From Branchiostoma floridae (Eukaryota; Chordata; Leptocardii; Amphioxiformes; Branchiostomatidae): 64,000 nt of DNA. Shown piece by piece: positions 1 through 13,000 of this stretch. The notes under the pieces were generated by a model, which ran no database searches, was not told the DNA's origin, and saw only the letters and a list, made by a program, of their open reading frames with translations. The position numbers and the translations under genes were made by a program. The stretch spans positions 17,644,061 through 17,708,060 of the forward strand of contig NC_049992.1 in NCBI RefSeq assembly GCF_000003815.2, written 5' to 3'. How positions within the stretch are numbered: the first letter of the stretch is position 1; each line of letters begins with the position of its first letter.

Positions 1-725
1 CAACACGTTGCCCTAAAACCTTCATACGGTCAATACATCATTCTAAGAGCCCAAACACCAAGCACACATTTGCAAAGCAAAAACATATGTCATAAGTCTT
101 TGAAGGTAGAACTCTTTTAACAGACTCTCAAATGTTTAGACAAACTTTTGTTGCCTTCATTGCATGCAGACCGTAATGCTACGATTTGTCGCTAGGTGGC
201 GTTTTGGCAAGATACTAGAATGCAGCCCTTGTCTCCGAGACTGTTCCTGAACCAACGCATCATTTGCCTTTTTTTTGGGGGGGGGGATCACAGAATTTTC
301 ATCAGTTTAAAACTAAAATGATCGGATAAAATTATCTACTAGTAATGGGCAATAAATAACCATTTATAGGAAAACATAAGCTGTAAAAATTGGCAGCGGC
401 AAAGCCGTTTGCAACGTTGATTTTACAGGCAACTGTGTACGGAATTCCTTAAAGCTTCCGTCTAATTCTAGAACAAATACTTCTTGCACGTCTAATACAT
501 TGTACATGTATTTCAGAATAAGTTTCATTCCAGATACGGCGGCCATTTTGGATTTACCAGGGTCATCCGTGGTCATTGAACCAAATCGAGGCTAGTCAGT
601 CTCAATTGTATTATGCTATAGTATAAGTTGGCCATTTTCAGTGGTAGTTTTGTCCTTCTTCAATTCTATCTGATTCGAGGATTCAATACTAAAACATGAT
701 CTCATATCTCGCCCCTATCTCACAG
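1..725 (+). other. 5'-truncated intron of gene A
   Basis: This stretch precedes the acceptor at 724-725 (cacag) and should be the intron between the unseen 5' exons and the Ig2 exon of gene A. By analogy with gene B, a signal-peptide exon and a V-type Ig exon lie upstream of the window. Nothing else was recognised here beyond a short T-run/G-run near 270-287. Confidence 0.7.
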
Positions 726-1019
726 TTCCACCGCGAGTGAACGTCGGTCCTTCCAACCCCTACGTCACAGCCTGGGGTAGGTCGGCCACTCTGACATGCG
801 CAGTGGGAGGCGCCAAACCCAACATCACCTCCCTACACTGGAAGAAAGATGGCGAGAGGATCCTGAGCCGGCCGTTAGACGCCAAGTACTCAGGCGGGAC
901 CATGCAGAAACCAAACCTGCAAATACGTCACATGACTCGCGCAGATGCGGGGATGTATACGTGTGTAGCCGACCACATGGTCCGGTCAACCAGCGCGAGT
1001 CTTGTCGTCGAAGTGCTCT
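726..1019 (+). CDS. Gene A exon: Ig domain 2 (C2/I-type)
   Basis: One 294-nt exon, phase 1 at both ends, encodes a whole Ig domain. It starts with PPRVNVGPSNPYV. The B-strand cysteine is in ATLTCAV, a Trp follows in LHWKKDG, and the F-strand motif is DAGMYTC. An N-glycosylation sequon (PNIT) precedes the Trp. Acceptor cacag at 721-725; donor ct|gtgagt at 1020. In gene B the same domain is split by an intron, yet the two B exons sum to the same 294 nt. Confidence 0.9.
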
Positions 1020-4000
1020 GTGAGTGTTAACGCTTGACAATCTTCTTAATCCTATCCAAACATACCTACTAGGTAAACATACCAACAGCCTGTACTGGGG
1101 GGGGGGGGGGGGGGGGCTCTTATGACCCAGGGTCAAAAGAGTTGAATGGGGGGAACGGACCCTCCCAATAAATGAGGGGAACCAATTGGCTGTACTACTA
1201 AAAAAAAAAAATGGGGAGGGGTTAAATTCCGCGATTGAAGGCTAAACGCCTGTTCTGGTAAAGGGCATAGGGTATGATTCTGCTGAGTGAGTAACTATAC
1301 TGGCCCGATCGTATTCAAGTCAACCACTTACGATTCGTTATGGGTCGCTCCTTGGATTTGTAACACCAGCGACGCCACCGTGCGAGATCATACTGTGCTG
1401 CAGGAACGATATCTCACACGGGGAATTTCTCCGGTGTAAGGCCCCCATTCCACTTGACGGCGCTCTCACCGCGCTCTCACGGCGATGGCAAACTTGCCCC
1501 ATCGCCGTGAGAGCGCCGCGATGGCAGAAAAAGCTGCTCTAGTGGAATCTCTCCTGCGACGCCAGCGCGCTCTCAGCGCGACGGAAAACTCAAAGGACAG
1601 CAATTTTTATGGGCTGCCAAGAACTTTAAAGATTACTCAACGAATTTCAGAGATAAAGAACGAGATTTCTTACCTTTTGTGTTTGTATTTCAAGTCATAC
1701 TTTTACGTCTTGCGTAATTTTAAATTATAAAATCAAGGCTGTAAACAAATCCAATTTTGCTCACTGTAGAGTCGTTCAGCGTATAGAGTAAGATTATCTA
1801 TACTCTTGACTTGCTGTTTTTTTTTAAATTAAATTTGCCATGTAACTTGTTCAAAATTAATATCATTATCATGCCAGGTTATTATCGTGAATTATATAAT
1901 AGTGAAACGATTTGATCTATTGAAAATAAGTCTTCTATAATCTCAATCTACAGGTTAAGAACATGAAAACTAAAATGTTATTCTGTTAACATTTAAAAAT
2001 CAGACATAGTAAACCTTTGTGTTCTTGCTTATTCTATCTCAATTTAATTCATTGTACATTTTGAACATTTCTCCGAGTTCTTTCTCGTCAATTTATGTTA
2101 TATGTATTCTGGAGTAATCCTGTGACTCGAAACGCTGAATAAAGCACCGTATGTGTAGTTGTCCAATTTGTTTTACCCATGATTTTAATTAGGAAGTGAT
2201 TCATGACACAAAAGTATGATTTGACAACAAAATTCATCAAAATATACGTCTTCAAGAATAAAGACTGCATGAACTATAGATGAGAGCGCAGCGAGAGAGC
2301 GGTAAGATCGCCGTCCTAGTGGAATGGGGCCTATCATATACCATTGTTTAGCCCTATTGGCGCTCACCGCGCTCTCTTGGCGCTCTCACGGCGATCATTG
2401 TTGCATCGCCATCCTCGGCGCTCTCACGGCGATGGTATGGCAGGGCTCCATACCATCGCGGTGGTGACGGCGCTCTCGCCGCGATGGCACTCCCGCCGCG
2501 CTCTCACGGCGCTCTCACCTCGCTCTCACGGCGCTCCCACGGCGACCTTGGCGATCCCACCGCGCTCTCACCGCGATGGTCAAATTTGCCATCGCCGTGA
2601 GAGCGCCGCGAGAGCGCCGTCCCAGTGGAATGGGGGTATAACAAACTTGTAAATACTGTACATAGACAGGTAGCGTCTGTCTTCGTCACAACCATTGGAA
2701 GATTATTTCATCTGTTCATTTGAGCTGTAAACTGGTTCTAAATTGTTGACTTGTTTACGTTCTTTCTCATTCTTTGTTTTAGACCCTGCTTCCATCATCA
2801 GTATCTCAGAGTCCCTCACGGCCACCGTGTCAGACAGCGTTACTCTGCAGTGTGTGGCGGACGGCAACCCCCCTCCCAACATCACGTGGACAAAGGACGG
2901 CATCCGCCTCCGCAGCCTGAACTCTGCACTAACAGGGGACGTCCGCATGGGGTCGTACTTGATCAAGTCTGTGCAGGCCAACGATACCGGCACCTTCTTG
3001 TGTACCGCCGAGAACGACATCGGTGAAAGTAGTACCAAATCTCTCAGCTTAACGATCAAACGTGGGTGTCTTTTTCCATTTCATACCTCATTCATTACCT
3101 TGTGGCACCCGCAAGATTCTTGATCATGGGCTGTTATCACCTTAAGCCAACCTTGGTACTAATTCCAGTTTTCTAACGTTTCAGTCAAGTTTTTCCATTG
3201 GCAATCAGTCATTTTGTGTCACGCTCACACCCTCTACCCTTCTAGTTGTGGGTTGACTGTAACCGCTGCAATGCTCCTGATATAAGTTCTCTCATTAAAG
3301 CCTGTTAACACGACCGTAACTACTACTAAATAACATGGCGTGAAGAATTAGTTTGAATGTGAAATTCATTGTGAAAAACGCAAGTCTGCCAACTGGGAGA
3401 TATCTAGCATCGTTAAGTACAGGAAAAAGGGTAAATGTTATGCTGAAAACTTGCCCATAAAACTTTCTCCGATTGTTCACCTTGAAAAGCTGCACGGTAG
3501 GTTAAGAGGTCCTATTCTATTAAGGCGACGATAGCACTGAGACGTAGAATGGATTCGTGCAACCCTTAATTTCATGTTTAGTATATAATCCAAAGTGTAC
3601 ATGTAAAGCAAATGAAAAGACAACAAACATACAAAGCGTACAAATTTCCACTTTTGTTGTAAAATTCGTTGGCCTTGTGTCTCACAAGGAATGAAGACGA
3701 TATTAAGAAAGTAAGTACAATTTAACCTGGATTCCAGCCTTGCCCGGTCCCGATGGTCGCTACTAGGGGTGGGTATCGGTACAGAAAATTCAGGTCCGGG
3801 TCGGGTCAAAAGGATTATGTCCAGGTCGGGACCTGAACCTGGACCTGATGCAGTATGACTCATACCAATGGTCCATTTCACTACAAAGAAATCTGTTTGG
3901 TGGAGTTTTATACTTACACTGGCGTTTTAAAATTCTACAACGCTAACTGCACCTGTGCGATTGGCTGTAAAACTTGGTAGAAATTACTATAAACTCGGCT

Positions 4001-7000
4001 CTACTTCACTCTTGTTATTTTCTTCCACATGAAAGCGCCAAGACGTGTGGATACCTGATAAAGTAATTTGTTGATTTTATAATCGGTCCAACCTCCGGTC
4101 CACCTAATTTTTTCAGGTCCGGTTTTTCTGGACCGGTCCAATAAGAAAAACCGGTTTTGTACCGGTACACTGTACCGATGCCCAGCTCTAGTCGCTACCG
4201 ATAGCGGACTGAAGGGAACAATGCTGGACTCCAGTAGTCTCTATCAGACTCCGGGTACAATTCGTTGGGCGCTCTGACAAAGCGCAGCGAGGTCACCACC
4301 ATCGCGGAATGGGGGTGTTACCACACATTGCCGGTCGTATGTGGTGCGTGCAAGGTTCATTCACGAGAGCTAAACTGGGCCAGAGTAGCTAAAATTAGAA
4401 AATAATCGATGATAGTAATCCATGATATATGATAGTCCCAATTTACACCTCTTTTGCACACGCATGGTTTGGGTTACCCATATATTTGAATTATGCACCG
4501 CTAAATTTCATTAACGTTTCCCTGTCTGGTACAATAAAACATGATCTCAAAATGGGAGGCTGGAAATAGATACACCTACATACTCCAGATTGATTCTATA
4601 TTTTGCAAATGATTCATCAAGTTGATCGACCTTAAGCTCCGTTTTATCTTTTAGAAATGAGGCGAAAGGTAGCCACTTCCACCATCGCTGTAGTTGTCGG
4701 AGCGACCGCTGGGGGGCTCTGGTTGGTGGTCTGTGTGGGACTCGCCGTGTACGTGGCCAAACGCCGAAAGCGGAAGGAGGAGAAGAAAAAGTTTGCCTTT
4801 TACTACAACATGGGGAGGAGGGATCCTGGTAATGGAGACGAAAGACTGGAGGAAGATAAGGAACCTCCTCCGTACTCATCTGTGCCAGGTAAGCTCATTC
4901 TCCTAACGCCCGGTCCCCAACGGCATTAGCCTATGGGGCCCTGCTATCTCATGCCCTATCAATGGGGTTATTATGATTTTCGCCACAAACCAGCTGTCAA
5001 CCAATCAGAGAATAGGCTTTTCTTGGGCTTTTTGTTGTCGCAAGCTGTCTCGCAAAGGCCGCTGGGAAGCTATCAGCCAATCATTTTACGTATTACATGG
5101 CTCCATCCTCCTACGCCCGATCCCCAACGGCTGACTGCCCATATAAGGGCAAGCTCATTAATATTTATAAGTAGGGCGGTCCCTAACTGGTCTGAGTGCA
5201 CAAGATAGCAGAGGTAAACACAAGGAGTTTTGACACGACGGTGGTCCCTCTGCGTAAGAGAATGGGTAAGCTCCAAGCCAAGGTCCCTGTAACTCAACTG
5301 TTTGCAGCCTCAATTGGTAGCTCCTGCTTCCAGTGCAAAGTACACAAATGGAAATCTGTATCGGCGACAATGTAAAAGAAATAGACAGGTTCAGGGTGTT
5401 ATAATCTAAATCTCATAAGTGAACATTCCATGGCATAAAAACACAGCTTCGAAGTGTGTAAAAAGTCTGATTTAGAAAAGTCCTCACCGGCGGAAATTAT
5501 TTCATCGCTGCAATTCTAAAAAAAAAATACCGCTATCTTGGTTTCTGATGACTTCATTTTATGGATTGACCACTTAGACAAATAAGGAGTCTACACAGGC
5601 CTAAATATGGGCCAAAACCCTGTCTTTTATACCAAATCTGGAAGTCTTCACTCTGCACTTAGACTAAATATGATTTTTCCATTAAAAGGGCTGATACAAA
5701 TCTGCAAAAGTCTCAAATAGACTTTAATTATTTGTAACTGGAAGAGACCCCTATTCAATCTTGGTTGGGACAGCTGCATGCGTCTTTTTATGACTGGTTT
5801 ATCTATTTCGAAAACAAAACTGACAGTAACATAGCAGCCACAAGGCTGAATTACGACATGTCATTACATCAATCATTAAAGTAGTTAAAATCGAATATCA
5901 TGAATCATTGCAATAGTACTGCTCTTAAAAATCACTACAAACAAATTAAATCAGTATCGGGATGAAGCATATAAATTAGTATTTGCAGTAATATCAGCAT
6001 ATTACTTTATCGGAAGGTGAACAAATATTTAAAATACACAATGGCTTACTATTTGATACAAAGCACAAACACACAGGTAACAATTACTTGTTCAAAAGGC
6101 GGACCATGAAGGGTACAGCGCTGTTACGATAGCGTTCAGTTCTACAGCGAGTAGTGTTCAGTTTGTGGGATGACCTTGTCTGTCTACCACCGATCTCACC
6201 TCTGGCTGGTGGCAGTAAGTGCAAGAAATGCTGGGACTGACTGAGAGAGTTAGCAAAGTGTGTGATCAGTTCAAGACGTCGTGCTTGTAGCGAAGGTAGA
6301 CCCAAGTCAGAACAGGCATCAGTGTAAGACGTGTAGTTGTTCCCCAGGATTATACGCACAGCTCTCCGTTGGACATTCTCGATCCTGTCACTAAGTGCAG
6401 TGGTGAGCCCGGAGTGCCAGACGGGGACACAATACTCCAGAACAGGTCGGATGTAAGTCACATACACTGTGACTAGGTCGCCGATGGACACGTTAAAGTG
6501 TTTCAGATTACGGAGGAGGTAAAGGCGTCGGCTAGATTTGTTACAAATGGTGTCAACGTGAGAGTTCCAACGTAGGTCAGCCTGCCGGAACACGCCCAGG
6601 ATCTTCATCACTGGCACCTGTTGTAGCTCAGTGTTGTCGATCATAAGAGGTGGTGTTGGGTACGGGACCTTCCTGAATTGGATGTGCATAGCTTGACATT
6701 TCTTGGGATGCAGCTTCATATGGCTGGTGCGAGACCAGTGGTCCAGGTCGTTCAAGTCCTGTTGCATATAAGACATACTTAGTTTGGGGGATCTTAGAAT
6801 CTTTTGGGGGTCTTTTGGAATCTATATACATTGGGGGTCCCGTATTATAGGATTGCAGGTCAAGTTTTGGTATTTGGACTTTTTTTTGGACTGCCTATTC
6901 TTAACGATGGAAATCATGCCATCTTTATTGTAATCTATTATTATGAATTAGATCATTTCAATCATCAACACTGAAAACGGTATCTTATATGAGAACAAGT

Positions 7001-10000
7001 CTTTTGGAATTATCTACAAACTGGAAAAAAAACGTCCGTTGATAGTTTAAGTCTAGAGCTGTACTGTACTGAACTGAAGTCTATAGACTTTTAGAGGGCG
7101 ACATCTAGCGAAATAAAGAAGGGAAGCAACCTTTCTCGCAAACAAGGGTGCCTTTCTCCCACCGAAGTAACTTTACTGCATCTCTCGTGAAATGTACGGG
7201 ATATTGTGTTTGTAATGTCCTTTTTTTTCTATTTTGCTTTTGAACAGACGGGGACAGTGTGGCACTGCACTCAAGTTTTGTAACTTATATTAACAGTGCG
7301 ACGTACACAGTACAGACAGAAGGTACCCATTTTTACACCTGGGTGAAGTGAGGAAGGTCGTGTTAAGTGCCTTTTCCAAGGGCACAACGTCGGGGCGGGG
7401 CACGGCGGGGATCGAACTCAGAACCTCTAGGTTCCGAGCCGAACGTTCTACCTGTTACGTCACGCCCGCCGCCACAATGTCCTTTTGATTCTGTGATTTA
7501 TTGGACAAAAACATCCCATGAGCATGGAGTATATTGCGCTTGGCCTCGATATATTCTTTAACCGAATAAATCAATGTTGCCTATAGCTATACACACATAA
7601 CCGGTAGCCATGTCATACTTTTAAAACAAAACAGCGCACGAAGAATGTTAGAGTAATGTCTCAAAATTAAGAACAAAAATCATTAAAGTATCTATGTGAA
7701 AAGGTCCTGACAATCCGTCAACCATTTTTTTTAATTTATTCACTTATTCGCCTCGTAAGAGACAGAACACGACGTGTCAAAGTCGAACGTTTCGTTGCGG
7801 TATCATAACAAGCCTCTAGGGGGGGGGGCAAATTCTAACGAAGACCTGCCCACAGAACAAATATCAAGACAACCCACCAGGCATTCTCAAATAATTTTCA
7901 TACACACAAACAGACAGACAGACAGACATACGCTCCCAAAAACACCTTTCGGCAAAGGTAATTATATGATCTCATAAACCTATACCTACCGAAAAATATT
8001 TTTGTATTATCAAAATATCATGATCTGCGCTCGTTACTTTAGCTTCCAAAATTCAACCTCGTCGTCAGTTTCTTCTGAGCAAAGTAATCGTTGATTAATT
8101 GTGAAAGATGTCCTGTTTTAAGTCTAATTGTTCAGAGCAGCTGTAACATAAGCCTCATGGGACTCGTATTAAGTTAAAGATTACTTAATGTGCTCATTCA
8201 TGGTGACAGATGCTGTAAAATCAATAAATAGCAATATGTACAGTGGTTTTGTAATTGGTAAACACGTTTATCATCGTTAAGGGTCGATAGTCCTGGTTGA
8301 TATATCTTGATTTCTTGTAATTTGTTTGTATGTTTGTCATTATCAATTGTATAAAAGTACGCTTTGCATGTCTTGATGTATTAGTTGATGTATTTGTCGT
8401 TGTTGATTGCTAATAGATCTTCTTGGTTTGTTGTAATTATTTTATATGTTTGTCAATGTTAATTGTTAATAGATCTCCTTTATGCATTTTCCTTCAGAAA
8501 GAATCGCTTTCAAGTTTATGTATTTGTCCTTTGCTAATAGATCCTCTTCCTATGTCTTAAATGGATCATATAGGTTTGCACGTTTGTCTTGGTTAGTTGT
8601 CAATAGATCTTCTTTATGTATTTTACTTTAAATAGAATTGCTTTCAAGTTTGTTCAGTTATGGTGTTTGTCCTTTTCCATTAGATTATCTAACTATTTGC
8701 TCTTATAGGTTTATACGTTTGTCAATGTTAATTGTCAATAGATCTCCATCATGCATTGTGTCTGCAAATAGAATCGCTTTCAAGTTTGTTCAGTTTAAGT
8801 GTTTATCCTTTGCGAATAGATCCTCTCGTTATTTCTTGCTTTAGTCTTATTGGTTTCTACGTTTGTTTTTGTTAGTTGTCAATAGATCTCTTTTATTCAT
8901 TTTACTTCAAATGGAATTGCTTTCAAGTTTGTTCAGTTTTGGTGTTTGTCCTTCGTAGATAGATCCTTCAGCTATGCCTTGCTTTGCTCTAATCGGCTTC
9001 TACGTTTGTCTTTGTTAATTGTCCATAGATCTTCTTTACACATCTTACCGTAGATAAAATCGTCTTCCCCCTCGTTTAGTTTACGTGTCCGTCATTTAGC
9101 CATACTGCCTGAAACGAAATGAAATGATCAGAATACAATGAGCACGATGAGCCTTCACCTAATGGAACCGTGCATCACAATTCGTAACTTCAAACTCAAT
9201 TCGCTGCAGTTATTGAAAAGAGTAGGTAACCTTCCCGGTGTGAGTGGATCAAACCATTCTGGCTAAATGGGGTATGGGATTTCCCGAGCAGCCTCGTAAC
9301 CCCTGCTTTGCCTATTGAGTCAGCTAGTCGAACTTGCTGAAGCTCGGTGTTTCTGACATAGGGATAAGAGATGCTGCCACAGTGAACGTAGTTCGGTGCC
9401 TACAATTGGTCAATGGCCTTGCACTGAGCAAACTCGATGAAAAAATCAGAATGTGTTTGTCATCTTTGCTCTTGAGAGACTATGAACGAATGGCTGACGC
9501 AGACTCCCCAAGCAAGAGATTTGTATCAAAGCTGGCCAATGAGTATAGCCGGCGTTTGACTCCCTTTGGCCGGCTATACTCATTGGCCAGCTCTGATACT
9601 ATCTCTTAAGGCACCGTAGGGTCTGCTGGGAGAAAGAGGGGAGGACAAGATCACTCACTCACTCACTCACTCAATGAGTGACAGGGTTTGTTTGGAGACT
9701 GCCCAGTAACATGCTTCAGTCGCTTCATCGAACGCTGAGACACCATTTTACGTCCCCTCCGAAATATGAGTGCAGTCCCAGCTGAGCTAGGTGCCCTTCC
9801 CAGGATTTGAACTGTGGCCTCCCAGTTACCAACTAGTGGGGACCAAGAGTCAAGCTGTGAAGCTACTATCAGATAACTACAATTATCAGTTTGGCTACAA
9901 ACCCCCTAGAAAGTCTTTTGTAATTGCGGAGGACAGCACTGATTAATCATTAGCTTTCATTCCTATTTCCTTAAGAATACTCCCCCCCCCTTTTTTTCTA

Positions 10001-13000
10001 AATCAGGTTCGTAGGGCCTGATGTTACCATCATGTTGATGAAGAGCGGCCCATAGCGATAACTGTAGCATCATCTCTTCTCCCTAAGTCAGAAACATCAA
10101 GCTTAAGCAAGCTTGACTTCACTGACTCAATAGGCGAAGCAGGGGTTACGAGCCTGCTCGGGAAATTCCCTACCACATTTTGGCCGGAATGGTTTGATCC
10201 GCCACAACGCACCATCGCACATGTGGCGGGTTCTTTTACGTGCCCGGGGTGTGGCTCTCCCCAAACACGGGACCTCCATTTAACGTCCTATCCGAGGGAC
10301 GACTCATTTTCACTTGAGTAAAGTGAGGAAAGTCGTGTAAAGTCGTGTAAAGTGCCTTTCCCAAGGGCACAAGACCGGCAACACGGCAGGCGGATTGGAG
10401 AACCGGCGACCTCTCGGTCACGGGCCGAATACACTACCACTGTGCTACGCGGCCCCACGGCGTCTTTACAAGATAATAGAGAAAAGTTTTTGACTGAATG
10501 TTTCGATCTTTATAATTGTCAGTATACTGTATCATTCATACTCGCAACTGCACTCAATTTTCTCAATTTTAGTCTGATTTTATCTAATCTTGACAACTTA
10601 GTTTTCTTGCCATGGCTTAATCACATTGGAAGAATGCCGTGTGTCTCTATTAATGTGACTTCTCGTTGGGGGGAAGTTGCCTTCCTCTTGAAACACTGCC
10701 ATTTTTGTTTTGATCCTCTGGAGTCTTATCTGTATTTATGGCACGGTGCCTCTAAAGATGGTTTCTGATGCATCTTCAATATGAATATTGCCCATTTTCG
10801 ACTGTTGTACTTGCGGACACATAATGCTTGAGAACGTCTTATTTCTGTGATTCGTGGGGAGAAAGGATACTTTAGAAGTCTCAAAGTCTAATGTAATATT
10901 TCACATAGGGCAAAGGGAAATATATTTCATGTATGACATTCTCTACACATAAGACTTAAAGTGCGAAAGCGTTACAAAACAAGACGGGTAAAAACAACAA
11001 GTTTCGAACTAATGTTGTTAATGTTGTTAGAATTATCGTATTGGTAAACCATTGTATTACAGCCAACAGGTCTTTTCTTCCTGAATCAAATCAGTTCAAC
11101 AAGTGACACAGTGTGGTAGCCTATTGCCACTTACCAACTTGACCACTATAGTCAGGGCTACCATAATAGTGCCAATTGTACATCTACGCTATCACACTAG
11201 TGTCTTGACTCTTGTCTACAAGTACGTATGCACTCAAGGCTAAGTAACAATAACGGTACCGCTTCTACAACGTAAACCACACTCATCGCTTCTAAACGTA
11301 GAGTCAAAGTTACTACAGAACAGACCTTTCCGCAATTTCTGTCATGGAGGGCAACAAAACTTATTTCTTTTGTCTCAAGATCAGTTGCAAATGAATGCGT
11401 GTTGATGCGAGCCATACAGTTTACTTGCCGTGGCCTGATCGCATTGCCAGAATTTGGTACGTCTCTATTAATGTGACTTCCCTTTGGGGGGAAGTTGTCT
11501 TCCTTTAGATACGTTGCGACTTTGTTCCAAACCTCTTGAGTCGTACCTCTATTTTGATTCTCTGTGCCTCTGGCGATGGTTCAAGTTGCATTTTGAATAT
11601 AAATATTGCTCATATTCCTCCGTTGTACTTAAAGACACATGATACTTGAGGCAGTATTATGTTTCGTGAGAAGAAAGTCAAAGAGTTGGTAATGAAAATT
11701 GCTGTTTCTATTTGTGTATTGCCGTTTTGTGTCGCTTTTGAGGCCCTCCACTTCTAAGTCCTCTAACTCTTGAACGACGTGTTGTAGGACCACCAAATTT
11801 TCAGGACATGATATCGACATAAAATCTGATAAGTATTTGACGTTTGACGTTACGTTGACGTAAGATGACGTAATTAGGACGTCATCAATTTGATTATATT
11901 GGCCTGACCCATGAAAAAAGGGTATTCTCAGAAAACTTCAAGTTATACTACAAAAATGTAACAACAAGTGCAGCCAACAGAATAATAATGTTTATTACGA
12001 CTTGTATTGCCAATAGCAACATCGAGGACGTCATAATGACGTCATAAAATGCGCTGCGAACATCATTGCACACCCAACTGTGACCCTCCTTCTCGGAGTA
12101 ACAAGGCTTATTTGTTCTATTGGCATAAAAGAATTGAAATACGCGGTCGTATACGCCGTACATAACAAATGACAGTTGTACCTAAAGCGAAAGAATAGGG
12201 TCACTCTAGATCCGCCAATGAATCACAAAGCAGCATTTTCAAAACAAACTAAGGTGCATCGATTCGTCAATCGTCAGTCGAACCATTAATATTTTCATGA
12301 TAAATCATATTTTCATGATAAATCATACGTTATTTGTAATTAATGAGTAATTAACGAGTAGGCTTTGCTAGCAACCTGTTTGATCATATCTAATTAAACA
12401 AGACTTGATTAGGCTCCGAGGTACATATTAATGCGAAAACAAGCACATCTGTCGCAACAGACTGTCTGCATCCATTATTTCATTGGATGGTCATTAACAC
12501 ATGTTTACAACGCCTCTAAGGCTTAATAGTGGGATGCGTTTGGAATTTTATGTAGGTTTTATCAATATACCCGTCGCGCCACAATTAAGATCACTGCAGC
12601 CTGATTTGACTGTGTCTACAAGACACATCATCCAGATGTATCAATCAGTAAAGTTCTTGGAAAAGAGCCAAAAAAACTTGTTAGGAATAAAAATCAGTAT
12701 GTCGTGACAGTACAATAGCCATATCATATCATCTCTTTCTCTGTCTCGATTCGTATTTGAGAATCAGATTCGTATACAATAAAATACAAAAAGAAAGAAA
12801 CCAAGCTACCAGATCCTGTACAGACAATTATGACAGTAGTGTTACACCGGTGCTATCAAAAGAAAACTGATCTACAGTGGACGAAGCTCAAAGACAGTAG
12901 GAAAATGTTCAGACAATGCATTATGTACATAATGGCGACTACATAGGAACAGATAGATGTAGTTACAGATTCATATATCACTGCAATAGAAGAAGTGACC

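Larger units (their letters stand above)
1020..2782 (+). other. Gene A intron between Ig2 and Ig3
   Basis: 1763 nt bounded by gtgagt and ttttag. It holds a poly-G run (about 1097-1117), a cluster of M1-family inverted-repeat DNA (1442-2637) and a short SINE tail (2643-2700). Confidence 0.85.

Noticed and set aside
2344-2695. Arg/Ser/His-rich open frames on both strands
   Set aside because: They arise from the GCGCTCTCACGGCG repeats of the M1 cluster inside a gene A intron.
8290-9075. Regularly spaced repeats considered as a CRISPR array; also 46925-47407 and 63043-63305
   Set aside because: Whole units repeat with no unique spacers, and the genome is eukaryotic with spliced genes.
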